Of a stretch of DNA of 32,057 bases, positions 1 through 6,940 are shown one piece after another; position 1 is the first letter of the stretch; every line of letters begins with the position of its first letter. The DNA is from Verrucomicrobiales bacterium (lineage in GTDB: Bacteria > Verrucomicrobiota > Verrucomicrobiia > Limisphaerales > J093): contig JABTUJ010000055.1 of NCBI GenBank assembly GCA_015075445.1, positions 1-32,057 on the forward strand, in the 5' to 3' direction. The position numbers and the translations under genes are program-made. The notes under the pieces are model-generated. The model searched no databases. It was not told the DNA's origin and saw nothing but the letters and a program-made list of their open reading frames with translations.

Positions 1-1
1 C

Positions 2-331
2 CAGCCCGAGAAGTACAGCCTGGAGGAGCTGGTGGCCGAGTTCGGGGCAGCGTTCCTGTGCGGGTTTGCCGGGTTGCAGAACCCGGCTCGGGAGGCCCAG
101 CAAGCCAGCTACATCGAGGGCTGGTCCCGGGCGCTGTGCGAGGATCAACGGCTCCTGGTCCGGGCCGCGGCCGCGGCGCAGCGGGCGGCGGATTACGTGC
201 GGGGCAAACAGGTCCAGCGCGAAGAGATGGCGCTCGCCGAGCAGCCGGTGGCGCCCTTCGTGGAGCGGGGAAGCGTGTCTCCTGCGCCTGCCGTCTCACC
301 CGAAAGCGGGGCCAAGCTGCGCCTCGCTTGA
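2..331 (+). CDS. ArdC-like antirestriction protein, C-terminal part (5' end outside window)
   Basis: The reading frame is open from the first bases and ends at TGA 329-331. The visible 109 residues resemble the C-terminal part of ArdC-family zincin-like antirestriction proteins: EELVAEFGAAFLC, then a YIEGW segment, then AAAAAQRAADYV. In the family the first segment follows the metal-binding helix, which would lie outside the window. ArdC proteins protect incoming conjugative DNA from host restriction, which fits the relaxase and coupling-ATPase remnants downstream. The last residues (SPESGAKLRLA) look unlike the family and are encoded by a dispersed repeat seen again near 1219-1250, so the native C-terminus may be replaced. 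Family assignment is from memory of the motif pattern and is fairly confident; function is inferred. Confidence 0.7.
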   Translation, partial: QPEKYSLEELVAEFGAAFLCGFAGLQNPAREAQQASYIEGWSRALCEDQRLLVRAAAAAQRAADYVRGKQVQREEMALAEQPVAPFVERGSVSPAPAVSPESGAKLRLA

Positions 332-703
332 GTCGACCGTTTCAACCCGGGAAGAACTTCCGCACGATTTCCGCCGGGGTCGCGATAGCAGACGTGCCTC
401 GCGCAGCCGGGCACCGATACACTCGACGATCCCATGCTCCACGGGCATGAGGTTGATAGGAACGATACGCCAACGGCGAGCCGCGGCGATTCCCCCTCGC
501 GCACGTTTACGCTCCGGTGCCGAGTCACCAGCGCGCGCGATCAGGGCCAGTTCCTGCTGCGGCGTTGGAGGGATGACCAGCCGCAGGGAAGGAACGCGGG
601 CGCGGATCGTTTGGACGGCGTCGATGACCGCCTCCAGCTCCTCGCCCAAGTCCATCAGGACATTGGTGTCAACGGCGACGAGCGGCCGGGGCGGGGCGAC
701 CAT
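296..703 (-). pseudogene. PIN-domain (VapC-like) toxin, C-terminally truncated
   Basis: The ATG at 703 gives about 135 aa beginning MVAPPRPLVAVDTNVLMDLGEE. That contains the first PIN-domain aspartate in a VDTNVL motif followed by an acidic helix. PIN toxins are Mg-dependent RNases of VapBC systems. The middle (VIPPTPQQELALIARAG) fits the family, but after VECIGARLREARLL the frame runs into unrelated sequence ending SSEAQLGPAFG. I see no later acidic residues for the second half of the active site. The end lies in the same dispersed repeat that forms the ArdC tail on the opposite strand, so the two genes overlap tail to tail (296-331). No antitoxin is recognised upstream. It is probably inactive. 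Confidence 0.6.
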
Positions 704-782
704 AGTAAAGCCTGAGAAACTCGTCCCCCAGCCTCGCGCGATCGGCATCGCGAAGCAGGTTGGCCCGAGTGCGATACTTCGC

Positions 783-905
783 CGCCAGGACAGTCCCCGG
801 AGACGGCTTTTCCCTGCGCACTTGCTTCGCTTTCACGCCCCGACGCTGCCATTGATTCCCCAGACCGTCAATTCGTTGCGGGAGGTCACTCGCCGGGATC
901 AACCC
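783..905. repeat. Dispersed repeat block, copy 1 (partner near 1302-1412)
   Basis: This block shares an ordered set of identical words with 1302-1412: 'gccaggacagtccc', 'cttgcttcgctttcacgcc' against 'gctcgcttcgctttcacgcc', 'ttgattccccaga', and 'attcgttg' followed by 'gggaggyc'. The copies are diverged but collinear. Neither shows a convincing gene of its own in any frame. The right part of this copy runs into the palindrome-bearing block at 896-944. Confidence 0.65.
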
Positions 906-926
906 ATCCCGCTGCCTCGCACGCCG

Positions 927-944
927 TGTTCGGACGTCCGAACA
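927..944. repeat. 18-bp perfect palindrome, copy 1
   Basis: TGTTCGGACGTCCGAACA is its own reverse complement. It sits at the right end of a block (about 896-944) that is nearly identical to 1606-1655. Confidence 0.85.
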
Positions 945-1263
945 AGCAGGTACCGAGCCCCACGCCATGGCGCCCGCGGAGCCAATCCTGCGCTGAAGAT
1001 ACGCTGGCGAACTTGAGCGGATGGCCCTGGCCGGCTTGACCACTCCTGGGAATCTGCTGATCTCACGCCATGAAAGTGATGACGATCAACCTCGATGCTG
1101 CGAAGCGCGGTTGCGTCGGCCGGCGCCATCCACCCCCACAGCACCGGAAGGACATCACGCTCGTGGAGCGCTTGGTGGCTCCTTCCTTCGAACAGGGGCC
1201 AGCCTGCCGCGCATGCCAACTCAGCCGAAGGAGGGGCCAAGCTGCGCCTGGGCTCACACAGCA

Positions 1264-1281
1264 TGTTCAGACGGCCGAACA
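1264..1281. repeat. 18-bp palindrome, copy 2 (imperfect)
   Basis: TGTTCAGACGGCCGAACA differs from the perfect palindrome at two positions (GTTCA, ACGG). It lies 337 bp after copy 1 and just before the second dispersed block at 1302-1412. The preceding 'gccaagctgcgcct' matches the repeat at the ArdC tail near 313. Confidence 0.75.
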
Positions 1282-1301
1282 CTTCGACTCATCGACCTTC
1301 C

Positions 1302-1412
1302 CAGGCCAGGACAGTCCCTCGAGACGGCGTCCCCGCGCGTGCTCGCTTCGCTTTCACGCCGCGACCCTGCCGTTGATTCCCCAGAACGTCCATTCGTTGG
1401 GGGAGGCCCTGA
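1302..1412. repeat. Dispersed repeat block, copy 2 (partner 783-905)
   Basis: Collinear with 783-905 over about 110 bp with scattered substitutions. It shares the words 'ccaggacagtcc', 'cgcttcgctttcacgcc' and 'ttgattccccaga'. Confidence 0.65.
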
Positions 1413-1446
1413 TCGTCGCCTTGAGGTTTCGGGAACGGCGGGCATT

Positions 1447-1572
1447 CACCACGAAGAACCGAAGGGCACGAAGGGTATGGGCATCAGAGTTTCGACGGGC
1501 GTCCTTGATGATGTGAAGCCTCCCCATCAGCTCTTCCCTCGGTCCTTCGTGGCCCCGGTGGCCTTCGTGGTG
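1447..1572. repeat. Inverted pair of ACCACGAAGG-type short-period repeats
   Basis: The left arm at 1447-1475 reads caccacgaag...gggcacgaaggg. The right arm at 1543-1572 is its approximate reverse complement (tccttcgtgg...ccttcgtggtg). The arms are built from a degenerate 9-base period and enclose about 70 bp. I know this short-period family as a common dispersed repeat in bacterial genomes rich in such elements. No gene is visible here. Confidence 0.6.
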
Positions 1573-1596
1573 GGCTTGGGCGAGGATTTGGGGAGA

Positions 1597-1851
1597 TCAG
1601 TCCCCGGGATCAACCCAACACGCTGCCTCGCACGCCGTGTTCGGACGTCCGAACAACCCGGCGGCAGGCGGCTGGTGAACTCGCACCCGCCCTTCCTGCA
1701 GGTCGGTCTCCCCCCGCCCAATGCTCGCCACAAAGTCAGGGCTCAATTCGGCCTGCGTCTCGAGGTAGTCGGCCAGCCAATCCTGGAGCTCCCTCGCCTG
1801 CTCGCGGGGCAACTGGCGCACCTCGGCCTCAATCCATTCCAGCTTGCTCAC
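1597..1851 (-). pseudogene. Antitoxin-like protein whose C-terminus runs into a palindromic repeat
   Basis: The protein starts MSKLEWIEAEVRQLPREQA and continues with ELQDWLADYLETQAELSPDFVASIGRGETDLQEGRVRV. This is the pattern of short addiction-module antitoxins: an N-terminal helical region and a C-terminal toxin-binding tail. From about residue 62 the frame reads through palindrome copy 3 (GLFGRPNTACEAA) and stops at 1597, so the natural end seems replaced. The toxin gene expected next to it on the minus strand is absent; dispersed repeats lie there instead. It is probably an orphaned, altered antitoxin; the family assignment rests on overall pattern only. Confidence 0.55.
1638..1655. repeat. 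18-bp perfect palindrome, copy 3
   Basis: Identical to copy 1. The preceding ~30 bp ('gggatcaaccca..cgctgcctcgcacgccg') also match the left flank of copy 1 almost exactly. It lies 374 bp after copy 2 and inside the 3' end of the antitoxin-like ORF. Confidence 0.85.
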
Positions 1852-1972
1852 GCTGGTACGGTCACCAGCACACCGGCGCTTGTCAAACCCGGTGCTGCCG
1901 CTGTCGCCTCCCGGGCCAACTGTCGCCTCCCCGGCCTGAGGTCGCCGGTACCCCGCGTTCGCCGACCGGCGT

Positions 1973-1990
1973 TGTTCGGACGGCCGAACA
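1973..1990. repeat. 18-bp palindrome, copy 4 (one mismatched pair)
   Basis: TGTTCGGACGGCCGAACA. It lies 335 bp after copy 3 and just downstream of the frameshifted minus-strand gene ending at 2023. Confidence 0.8.
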
Positions 1991-2022
1991 CAGACAACCC
2001 GGCTGCCGGCCCGAACCGTCGT

Positions 2023-2434
2023 TCATTCGCCTGCCCCCGCCTCCACCGGCCGCGCCTCGTCGCCCTTGGGAATCTCCACGATCTGAGTGACACAGGTCGG
2101 CGCGTCCGACAGCTCCGCGTACCGCGCGCCTTGTTCCACGATCCGCCAGACGACCTGACGCGCCAGTTCGAGGTAGAGGCCGCAATCCCCGGCCCCTCGA
2201 TAACCACGCCGTCCGCCGCCGCAAACACCAGGGTGAAACTTCCCGGTTCGTACCGCATCCCTTGGAGCAGGTGATACGGAAACCAGAAGCTGGTCGGTCC
2301 CCGACGAACAGGATGCCCGCCGCGTCTTCAGTGCCATAGGGTTGCTCCACGTTTGCGACTTCAACGCCGTCAGGGCCCTGCCGCCACGGGTGTCCGCGCC
2401 GCCGTCGACGTATCTGTACTGGCTCTCCGAGCAT
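2023..2434 (-). pseudogene. Frameshifted conserved hypothetical gene
   Basis: A plausible protein is spread over three minus-strand frames. It begins MLGEPVQIRRR (ATG 2434) and continues GVEVANVEQPYGTEDAAGILFVGDRPASGF. After a shift near 2280 it reads YHLLQGMRYEPGSFTLVFAAADG. After another near 2180 it reads ELARQVVWRIVEQGARYAEL, then PTCVTQIVEIPKGDE, stopping at 2023. The pieces join end to end without gaps, which argues for one gene carrying two indels. I do not recognise the family. It directly follows the relaxase remnant in the same direction, so it may have belonged to the same transfer operon. Confidence 0.5.
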
Positions 2435-2436
2435 GG

Positions 2437-3900
2437 TCAGGCCGCCACTCGCGGGCGGAGGTGGGATGTTGGCGGCTTCGTCCTCTCCGCTGCGCGCTTG
2501 CTTTCCAGCAACTCCGAGGCGGTAAGCCGCGCGGACCGGGTGACCGCATCCGAAGGAACTGGACGTCGTCGGTGTACACCCGGACCCGCTCCCCGTCCGC
2601 GTGAGGCACTACGTAGAACTGGTTCCGGTGGGGCCCGCCAACTGCCCGAGTCCACCGCCACATACGTGGTCCACTGTGCGTCCCTGCGCCGCATGGCTGG
2701 TCACGCAACAGCCATGGTGAACGCGCGGAAGTCCGCCGCGATCTTCCGGCCGTCGGCCAGAGTGAGGCTCCCGTCGGCGCCCATCGACTTCACCGTCACC
2801 GCCTGCCCGTTGAAGAGCCTGGCCGCCTTACGGATTGCCCTGGATGAGCAACGCGCTCTCCCGGCGCCACCAGGGCCTGCGGTTCGGCTACCTGAAGCAC
2901 CCGGCCTGTTTCCGCGTCACCTTCACCACCGCCCCGTCGGCCCGGCGCACTTCAGCGTCGGCTCCACCTTACCACCTCGGCCGAGGCCCCGCGAGCGAAG
3001 TCGCGGGTCGCCCGATGGAACGCCAGGACATGCCCTGGACGGTAGCTGCGCAGGTCCCGCTTCGCGCCTGCGTCCACTGGAGCCCTGATGCACCGTGGGC
3101 CGGGTCTCCTGGCTGCCGAGCAGGCCTTCCGCTTTGAGCCGCGCCCGCGCTTCCTGGGTCACTGCCTCGATCTCCCGCCAGGTCGGGCTGACCAGCAGGG
3201 TGGACTTCGCGCGCGCAGCGACGGACATAGTCCTCGGCCAGCACCGCGTACCGATCCGGTTCCGATCCGACGACCACCCTGAGTCGTTCCAGCCACGATA
3301 GGCCCCGCAGTCCGTTGCCTTGGGCGAAGTCGGCGATGGCCTCGCGGTAGTCCTGGTCCACCTGCCGGCGGATGCGTGCACCCGCGCCATCCGCAACCCG
3401 CTGCGCTCCTCGAGCAGCCGCAGGGCGTCCCCGGCCGCGATGCCCGTGTGCTGCCGGGTGTCGCCCGAGAGGATCAACCGCCCGCCGGACTGGACGTGTC
3501 CGAGCAAGGCGAGCATGTCCCGGGTCGAAAGCAGGCTGGCTTCGTCCACCAGCAACACATGGCCGCGGGTCTCCTCTCGAAAGCTCGCATCGGCCAGGAA
3601 CCGTTGCACCGTCGCGGCCCGGGGCAGGCCTGCCTTGCGCAGCGCCTCGACGGCGGCGGTGCTGGGAGCCAACACCGTCACCGGTTGCCGGGCTTCAACG
3701 CCCCGGACGACCTCCAACAGGAGCCGCGTCTTCCCCGTCCCGGCGCCACCCCGGAGCCCCAGAACCTGGTCCGGTGTTCCCAGGATCGTCCGCAGCGCCT
3801 GCTGTTGCTCCGCCGACAATCGCCGGTCGCCGGCGTAACCGGGTTGGAGCGGCCGGCACTGGCCCACACCCCGGTTGACCAGGCGGATCATCCTCTTGCT
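2437..3900 (-). pseudogene. MobF (TrwC/TraI-like) relaxase, helicase-domain remnant with many frameshifts
   Basis: The remnant starts against the IS630 end and reads RRLSAEQQQALRTIL, then Walker A GLRGGAGTGKT (about 3760), VLAPSTAAVEALR and Walker B VLLVDEAS. The frame then changes repeatedly: DQDYREAIADFAQGNGLRGL (ends near 3230), LLVSPTWREIEAVTQEAR, SYRPGHVLAFHRATRDFARG, AARLFNGQAVTVKSMGADGS, a piece ending TYVAVDSG, QFYVVPHADGERVRVYTDD, and finally RLTASELLESKRAAERTK (2437-2530). This order is the C-terminal helicase half of MobF relaxases, which unwind plasmid DNA during conjugation. The N-terminal relaxase domain is missing, cut at the IS. At least five indels make it non-functional unless some are sequencing errors. 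Confidence 0.8.
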
Positions 3901-3902
3901 TA

Positions 3903-5004
3903 CTTGCAATGATAAACGATATATCGTATCCTCGGGCGCATGGCAAGACGCGCCCCTACCATCAGTTGTGGTCCGGAAGACCGGCAGGAGCTTGAACGAC
4001 TGGCTGGGAGTCGGACCGAATCCAAGCAGATGATTGAACGCGCTCAGATCGTCCTGGGTTGTCTGGCCGGCCAGCAGGTCAAAGAGATCGCGCACTCCTG
4101 TCGCACCCGCCCCAACACGGTGATCAAATGGCGGCAGCGCTTTGTGGAACGCGGCTTGGCTGGGCTGCGCGATGCGCCCCGCCCCGGGGCCAAGCCGGTT
4201 TATGGCGAGGACTTCCGCAACCGGGTGCTGGCGTTGTTGGAGCAACCCCCGCCGGAAGGTCAGGCGAGCTGGGACGGCCCGGCGGTGGCGACGGCACTGC
4301 GCGGTTCGGTGGACGCCGTTTGGCGCGTTCTGCGCCACGAGGGTATTTGCCTGCAACGCCAGCGGTCCTGGTGCGTGAGCACGGACAAAGAGTTTGCCGC
4401 CAAAGCAGCCGATATTGTCGGGCTCTATCTCCATCCACCGGAAAAGGCGCTGATCATCTCGGTCGACGAAAAGCCCAGCATTCAGGCGTTGGAACGGAAA
4501 ACCGGTTACGTCGAAACGGACAACGGCAAGATCGTCCGGGCCTACAAGAGCACCTACAAACGCCACGGAACACTCAATCTCTTTGCCGCCCTCGAAGTCG
4601 CCACCGGCCAGGTCAAGACTGCGATCACGCAGCTCAAGCGCCGGGAGGAGTTCCTCCAGTTCATGGATCAGGTCGTGGCGGACGCCTCCCCGGAGCAGGA
4701 ACTGCACGTCATTCTGGACAATTACTGCACACACAAGAAATGCGACGCGTGGCTGGCCAAACATCCGCACGTTCATTTCCACTTCACTCCGACCTCAGCC
4801 AGTTGGCTCAACCAGGTCGAGATCTGGTTCGGAATCCTCTCGCGCAAAGCACTCCGCGGCCTCAGCACCAAAAGCACCGCCGAGTTGCGCCAAGCCATCG
4901 AAGCCTTCATAGCGGCCTACGCCAAACACGCCCGACCTTTCAAGTGGAGGAAGCGAGAGGTCAAAGGATCCCAGCTTCGCAATACTATCGTTAATCTATG
5001 CAAC
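3903..5004 (+). mobile_element. IS630-family insertion sequence
   Basis: The element is about 1.1 kb. Its left end inward is CTTGCAATGATAAACGATA and its right end inward (reverse complement) is GTTGCATAGATTAACGATA, imperfect terminal inverted repeats. Each end is flanked by TA (3901-3902 and 5005-5006), the usual IS630 target duplication. The flanking bases beyond the TA give an empty site TGCTTAAGCA, a perfect 10-bp palindrome. The element separates a ParE-like gene fragment (right) from the relaxase remnant (left), both on the minus strand. Confidence 0.85.
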
Positions 5005-5007
5005 TAA
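3940..5007 (+). CDS. IS630 family transposase
   Basis: This is a 355-aa DDE transposase that cuts and rejoins IS ends at TA dinucleotides. The N-terminal ~110 aa form the helix-turn-helix region (IAHSCRTRPNTVIKWRQRF). The catalytic domain shows the first D in LIISVDEKPSIQAL, the second in HVILDNYCTHK and the E in WLNQVEIWFGILSRK. Length and order match the family, and there is no internal stop, so it could be active. The ATG at 3940 is the first in frame after the left inverted repeat; no strong Shine-Dalgarno is visible. The stop TAA (5005-5007) is formed by the TA duplication plus the next host base, so the element carries no stop codon of its own in this frame. Confidence 0.92.
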   Translation: MARRAPTISCGPEDRQELERLAGSRTESKQMIERAQIVLGCLAGQQVKEIAHSCRTRPNTVIKWRQRFVERGLAGLRDAPRPGAKPVYGEDFRNRVLALLEQPPPEGQASWDGPAVATALRGSVDAVWRVLRHEGICLQRQRSWCVSTDKEFAAKAADIVGLYLHPPEKALIISVDEKPSIQALERKTGYVETDNGKIVRAYKSTYKRHGTLNLFAALEVATGQVKTAITQLKRREEFLQFMDQVVADASPEQELHVILDNYCTHKKCDAWLAKHPHVHFHFTPTSASWLNQVEIWFGILSRKALRGLSTKSTAELRQAIEAFIAAYAKHARPFKWRKREVKGSQLRNTIVNLCN

Positions 5008-5214
5008 GCAGTAGATCCAGAACGGGAAGCGTCTGGACTTGAACCGAAACAACTCGCCACGCCGATGGTGGATTCCGGCGAAGAGCTGCAGCGAGTCGAT
5101 GTCAGAACTCAGGGTGTCCAAAAAGTACGAACCGATTCCCTCCTCTGCCCTTTCATAAAAGGCGAACCCCCTCTTCAAATCCGCCCGTGCGGATGGCAGA
5201 CCCCGTACCTTCAC
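4996..5214 (-). pseudogene. ParE/RelE-type toxin, truncated by the IS630 element
   Basis: GTG at 5214 starts VKVRGLPSARADLKRGFAFYERAEEGIGSYF and continues to RRGELFRFKSRRFPFWIYC. That matches RelE/ParE-fold toxins, which cleave mRNA at the ribosome or poison gyrase. The frame enters the IS at 5004 and stops at 4996, so the final strand and the basic C-terminus (compare VVAVLDLRRDP in the intact homologue at 6397-6702) are lost. The GTG overlaps the TGA of the antitoxin in GTGA, so this start fits translational coupling. It is almost certainly an inactive toxin. Confidence 0.8.
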
Positions 5215-5432
5215 GGGAGTTCCGAGCGGAGCGCTATTTTGGCCTGGTGCCAATCTTCAGACAGGACACGCCGCTGTTCCCATTCGGACTCCCGATCCCG
5301 CAACACGTCAGCATGCCAGGCAGGGGGCTCCGAAGGCTCCTCCACCGAATCGAGCGCTTCCCAGAGCCGCTCCATCAACGCCACGCGCTCCGTCACGCTG
5401 AGCCCCGAAATGTCCACAGTGCTCGCCGTCAT
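5211..5432 (-). CDS. Addiction-module antitoxin, partner of the truncated ParE-like toxin
   Basis: The protein is about 73 aa, starting MTASTVDISGLSVTERVALMERLWEAL. The tail contains PAWHADVLRDRESEWEQRR and ends ALRSELP. This is the usual layout of small RelB/ParD-like 'addiction module' antitoxins: an N-terminal regulatory helix pair and a C-terminal toxin-wrapping segment. I chose the ATG at 5432 over an upstream alternative because the family typically begins just before the STVDISGLS-like strand. Its stop overlaps the toxin start by four bases. The gene looks intact although its toxin is cut. Confidence 0.75.
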   Translation of the reverse strand: MTASTVDISGLSVTERVALMERLWEALDSVEEPSEPPAWHADVLRDRESEWEQRRVLSEDWHQAKIALRSELP

Positions 5433-5519
5433 GCGGGTCAGTCTCGGCCACCCCTGCAACGTCGTCAACCACCGCCGTTGCCGGGTCTGCCATTCCAAGA
5501 TGCTCGCGCTTTCTTGGCG

Positions 5520-5655
5520 GCTTTCCGGCTCTTCTTCCTCGGAGCCGCGCCGGTCGAAGCGAAACCGTCGGCCACAGCCAAGACACGAGGGACGCCTACG
5601 ACGGGGGAGAGGTTGACATGTGGGCCGGGTCCCCGATGCCGAAACCGCCGGGCGC
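5520..5655. repeat. Dispersed repeat A (diverged partner at 6788-6940)
   Basis: About 130 bp collinear with 6788-6940. Shared words include 'gcggcttt', 'gccrm..cggtygaarcgaar', 'aagacacgaggg' against 'gagacacgaaggg', 'gaggttga' against 'gggttga', and 'gccgggcgctgagg' against 'gccgggcgttgagg'. This copy lies between the antitoxin and the short-period repeats that follow. Confidence 0.65.
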
Positions 5656-5690
5656 TGAGGAGGACAAGACCAGGACGCCCCACCTGACCC

Positions 5691-5722
5691 GCATCCGCGT
5701 CATCCGTGGCATCCGCGGTCCG
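5691..5722. repeat. Short-period CATCCGCG/TCATCCGTGG repeat
   Basis: Three imperfect 9-base units (gcatccgcg, tcatccgtg, gcatccgcg) occur back to back. This is a familiar dispersed family that often reads as R-I-T-R-M-T-R in one frame. No gene is seen here. Confidence 0.55.
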
Positions 5723-5770
5723 ATGCCGGGGCTGTTCTGGATGTCCGATGGGTCCCCCTCCGACCTCCCT

Positions 5771-5847
5771 CTGTGGCCCTCGCGCCTCTGTGGTTCCGAA
5801 CCAAGCCGCTGCACCACAGAGACGCGACGGACACAGAGGAGGCCGAG
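5771..5847. repeat. Inverted pair of CACCACAGAGA-type short-period repeats
   Basis: Left arm ctctgtggccctcgcgcctctgtggtt is roughly complementary to right arm accacagagacgcgacggacacagagg, with about 20 bp between. It is a third short-period family within 160 bp of two others. The stretch 5850-6175 beyond it shows no supported gene. Confidence 0.6.
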
Positions 5848-6181
5848 GCGGGAAGGCCGCGGAAGGCCGCGGTGCCGGGGTCAGAACGGGCGCCTCACCG
5901 GCGGGAACCGCCCCTCGCGATCCCAACCCAACCTGCTGTTCACCAACGCATCAGATCAGATCCGGATCGTCTCCGCTGAAAGGGTTCGTCGGTCCCCATC
6001 ACCCAGTCCTCCGTCCCGCTCCCTCCTACCGCGTCCCATCACGCCCTCACCCCAGCCTCACTCCGCTCACCCAACCGGTCGGGAGGCAGAGACAAATGTC
6101 AAATGTCGTGGTTTGAACCCATCGTTTCCTGCGGCGCGCTCCTGCCTTGCGCAGCCCGGGTCGAAAGAATAGCCTTTGGTC

Positions 6182-6400
6182 ATGATCGAAGCGACGGACA
6201 TCGAGCAGATGAGCGTGGAGGACCGGCTTCGCACGATGGAATTGCTCTGGGCGTCACTGACCTGCGCTCCGGAGGCCGTGCCGTCGCCCTCTTGGCACGA
6301 GACGGCTCTGCAGGAAAGGCTCGCCAAGATCCACCGAGGGGAGGGCCGGTTTCTCACGCTGGACGAGCTCAGGTCGACGCTCGAAGACGACGCGAGATGA
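6182..6400 (+). CDS. Addiction-module antitoxin of an intact TA pair
   Basis: This 72-aa protein starts MIEATDIEQMSVEDRLRTMELLWASL and has PSWHETALQERLAKI in its C-terminal half, ending LRSTLEDDAR. It is homologous in layout to the antitoxin at 5211-5432: a short N-terminal strand, an LLW-type helix, then a PSWH/PAWH motif. ATG 6182 is preferred to the upstream TTG because the family begins close to this point. The gene overlaps the toxin start by four bases (ATGA at 6397-6400), typical for TA operons in which the antitoxin is made first. Confidence 0.8.
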   Translation: MIEATDIEQMSVEDRLRTMELLWASLTCAPEAVPSPSWHETALQERLAKIHRGEGRFLTLDELRSTLEDDAR

Positions 6401-6702
6401 GACGAGTCGTCGCTCTCGCGGAGGTGGCTGCCGACCTGGAGCGTGCCCGGTCCTTCTACGAAGCCCAAGCCGCCGGGGTGGGAGACTATTGCGTGGCCTC
6501 CCTCCTGGCGGACATCGCGAGCTTGGCATTGTTCCACGGCATTCACCGGCGGCAGTATGGTTGTCTGCGCCTGTTGGCCAACCGGTTTCCGTTTGGCATC
6601 TATTACTTGGAGATGCCGGAGGAAACCCAGGTTGTCGCTGTGCTCGATCTGAGGCGGGATCCAGCGTGGATTCGGAACCAGGTTACCAAACGGCAGCACT
6701 GA
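6397..6702 (+). CDS. ParE/RelE-family toxin
   Basis: This 101-aa protein begins MRRVVALAEVAADLERARSF. It shows the family pattern: an N-terminal helix hairpin with SFYEAQAAGVGDYC, a middle segment GIHRRQYGCLRLLANRFPFGIYYLE, and a basic C-terminal strand VVAVLDLRRDPAWI that carries conserved arginines. The length is normal and no lesion is visible. It is a paralogue of the broken toxin at 4996-5214, in opposite orientation. Whether it targets ribosomes (RelE) or gyrase (ParE) cannot be told from sequence alone. Confidence 0.85.
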   Translation: MRRVVALAEVAADLERARSFYEAQAAGVGDYCVASLLADIASLALFHGIHRRQYGCLRLLANRFPFGIYYLEMPEETQVVAVLDLRRDPAWIRNQVTKRQH

Positions 6703-6787
6703 GCGGCGCGATCGTCCGACCCGTTCTGGACTGCGATCGTTGAGATGGCTAAGAGGCGGCGAGTCGGCCTCGAGGATCGAGCTCTAC

Positions 6788-6940
6788 GGTCGCGGCTTTG
6801 CAGTCCTACTTCGCCCGAGCCTCTGCGGTTGAAACGAAGCCATAGGCCACCGTCGAGACACGAAGGGCGCCGAGGACAGGTCGCCGACCAGGGTTGAACC
6901 GGTGCCGGGCTGCCAGTCTGCCGGGCGTTGAGGTCGGACT
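6788..6940. repeat. Dispersed repeat B (partner of 5520-5655)
   Basis: This diverged copy of repeat A replaces the 3' part of the coupling-ATPase fragment. The ATPase similarity stops near 6950, where the shared block 'gccgggcgttgagg' begins. Confidence 0.6.

Noticed and set aside
927..1990. Integron attC sites around TA genes
   Set aside because: The palindromes lack the GTTRRRY/RYYYAAC core and two-box layout, and no integron integrase is nearby.
1021..2274. 417-codon plus-strand ORF
   Set aside because: It crosses palindromes, repeats and the antisense antitoxin and decayed gene, with no coherent protein pattern.
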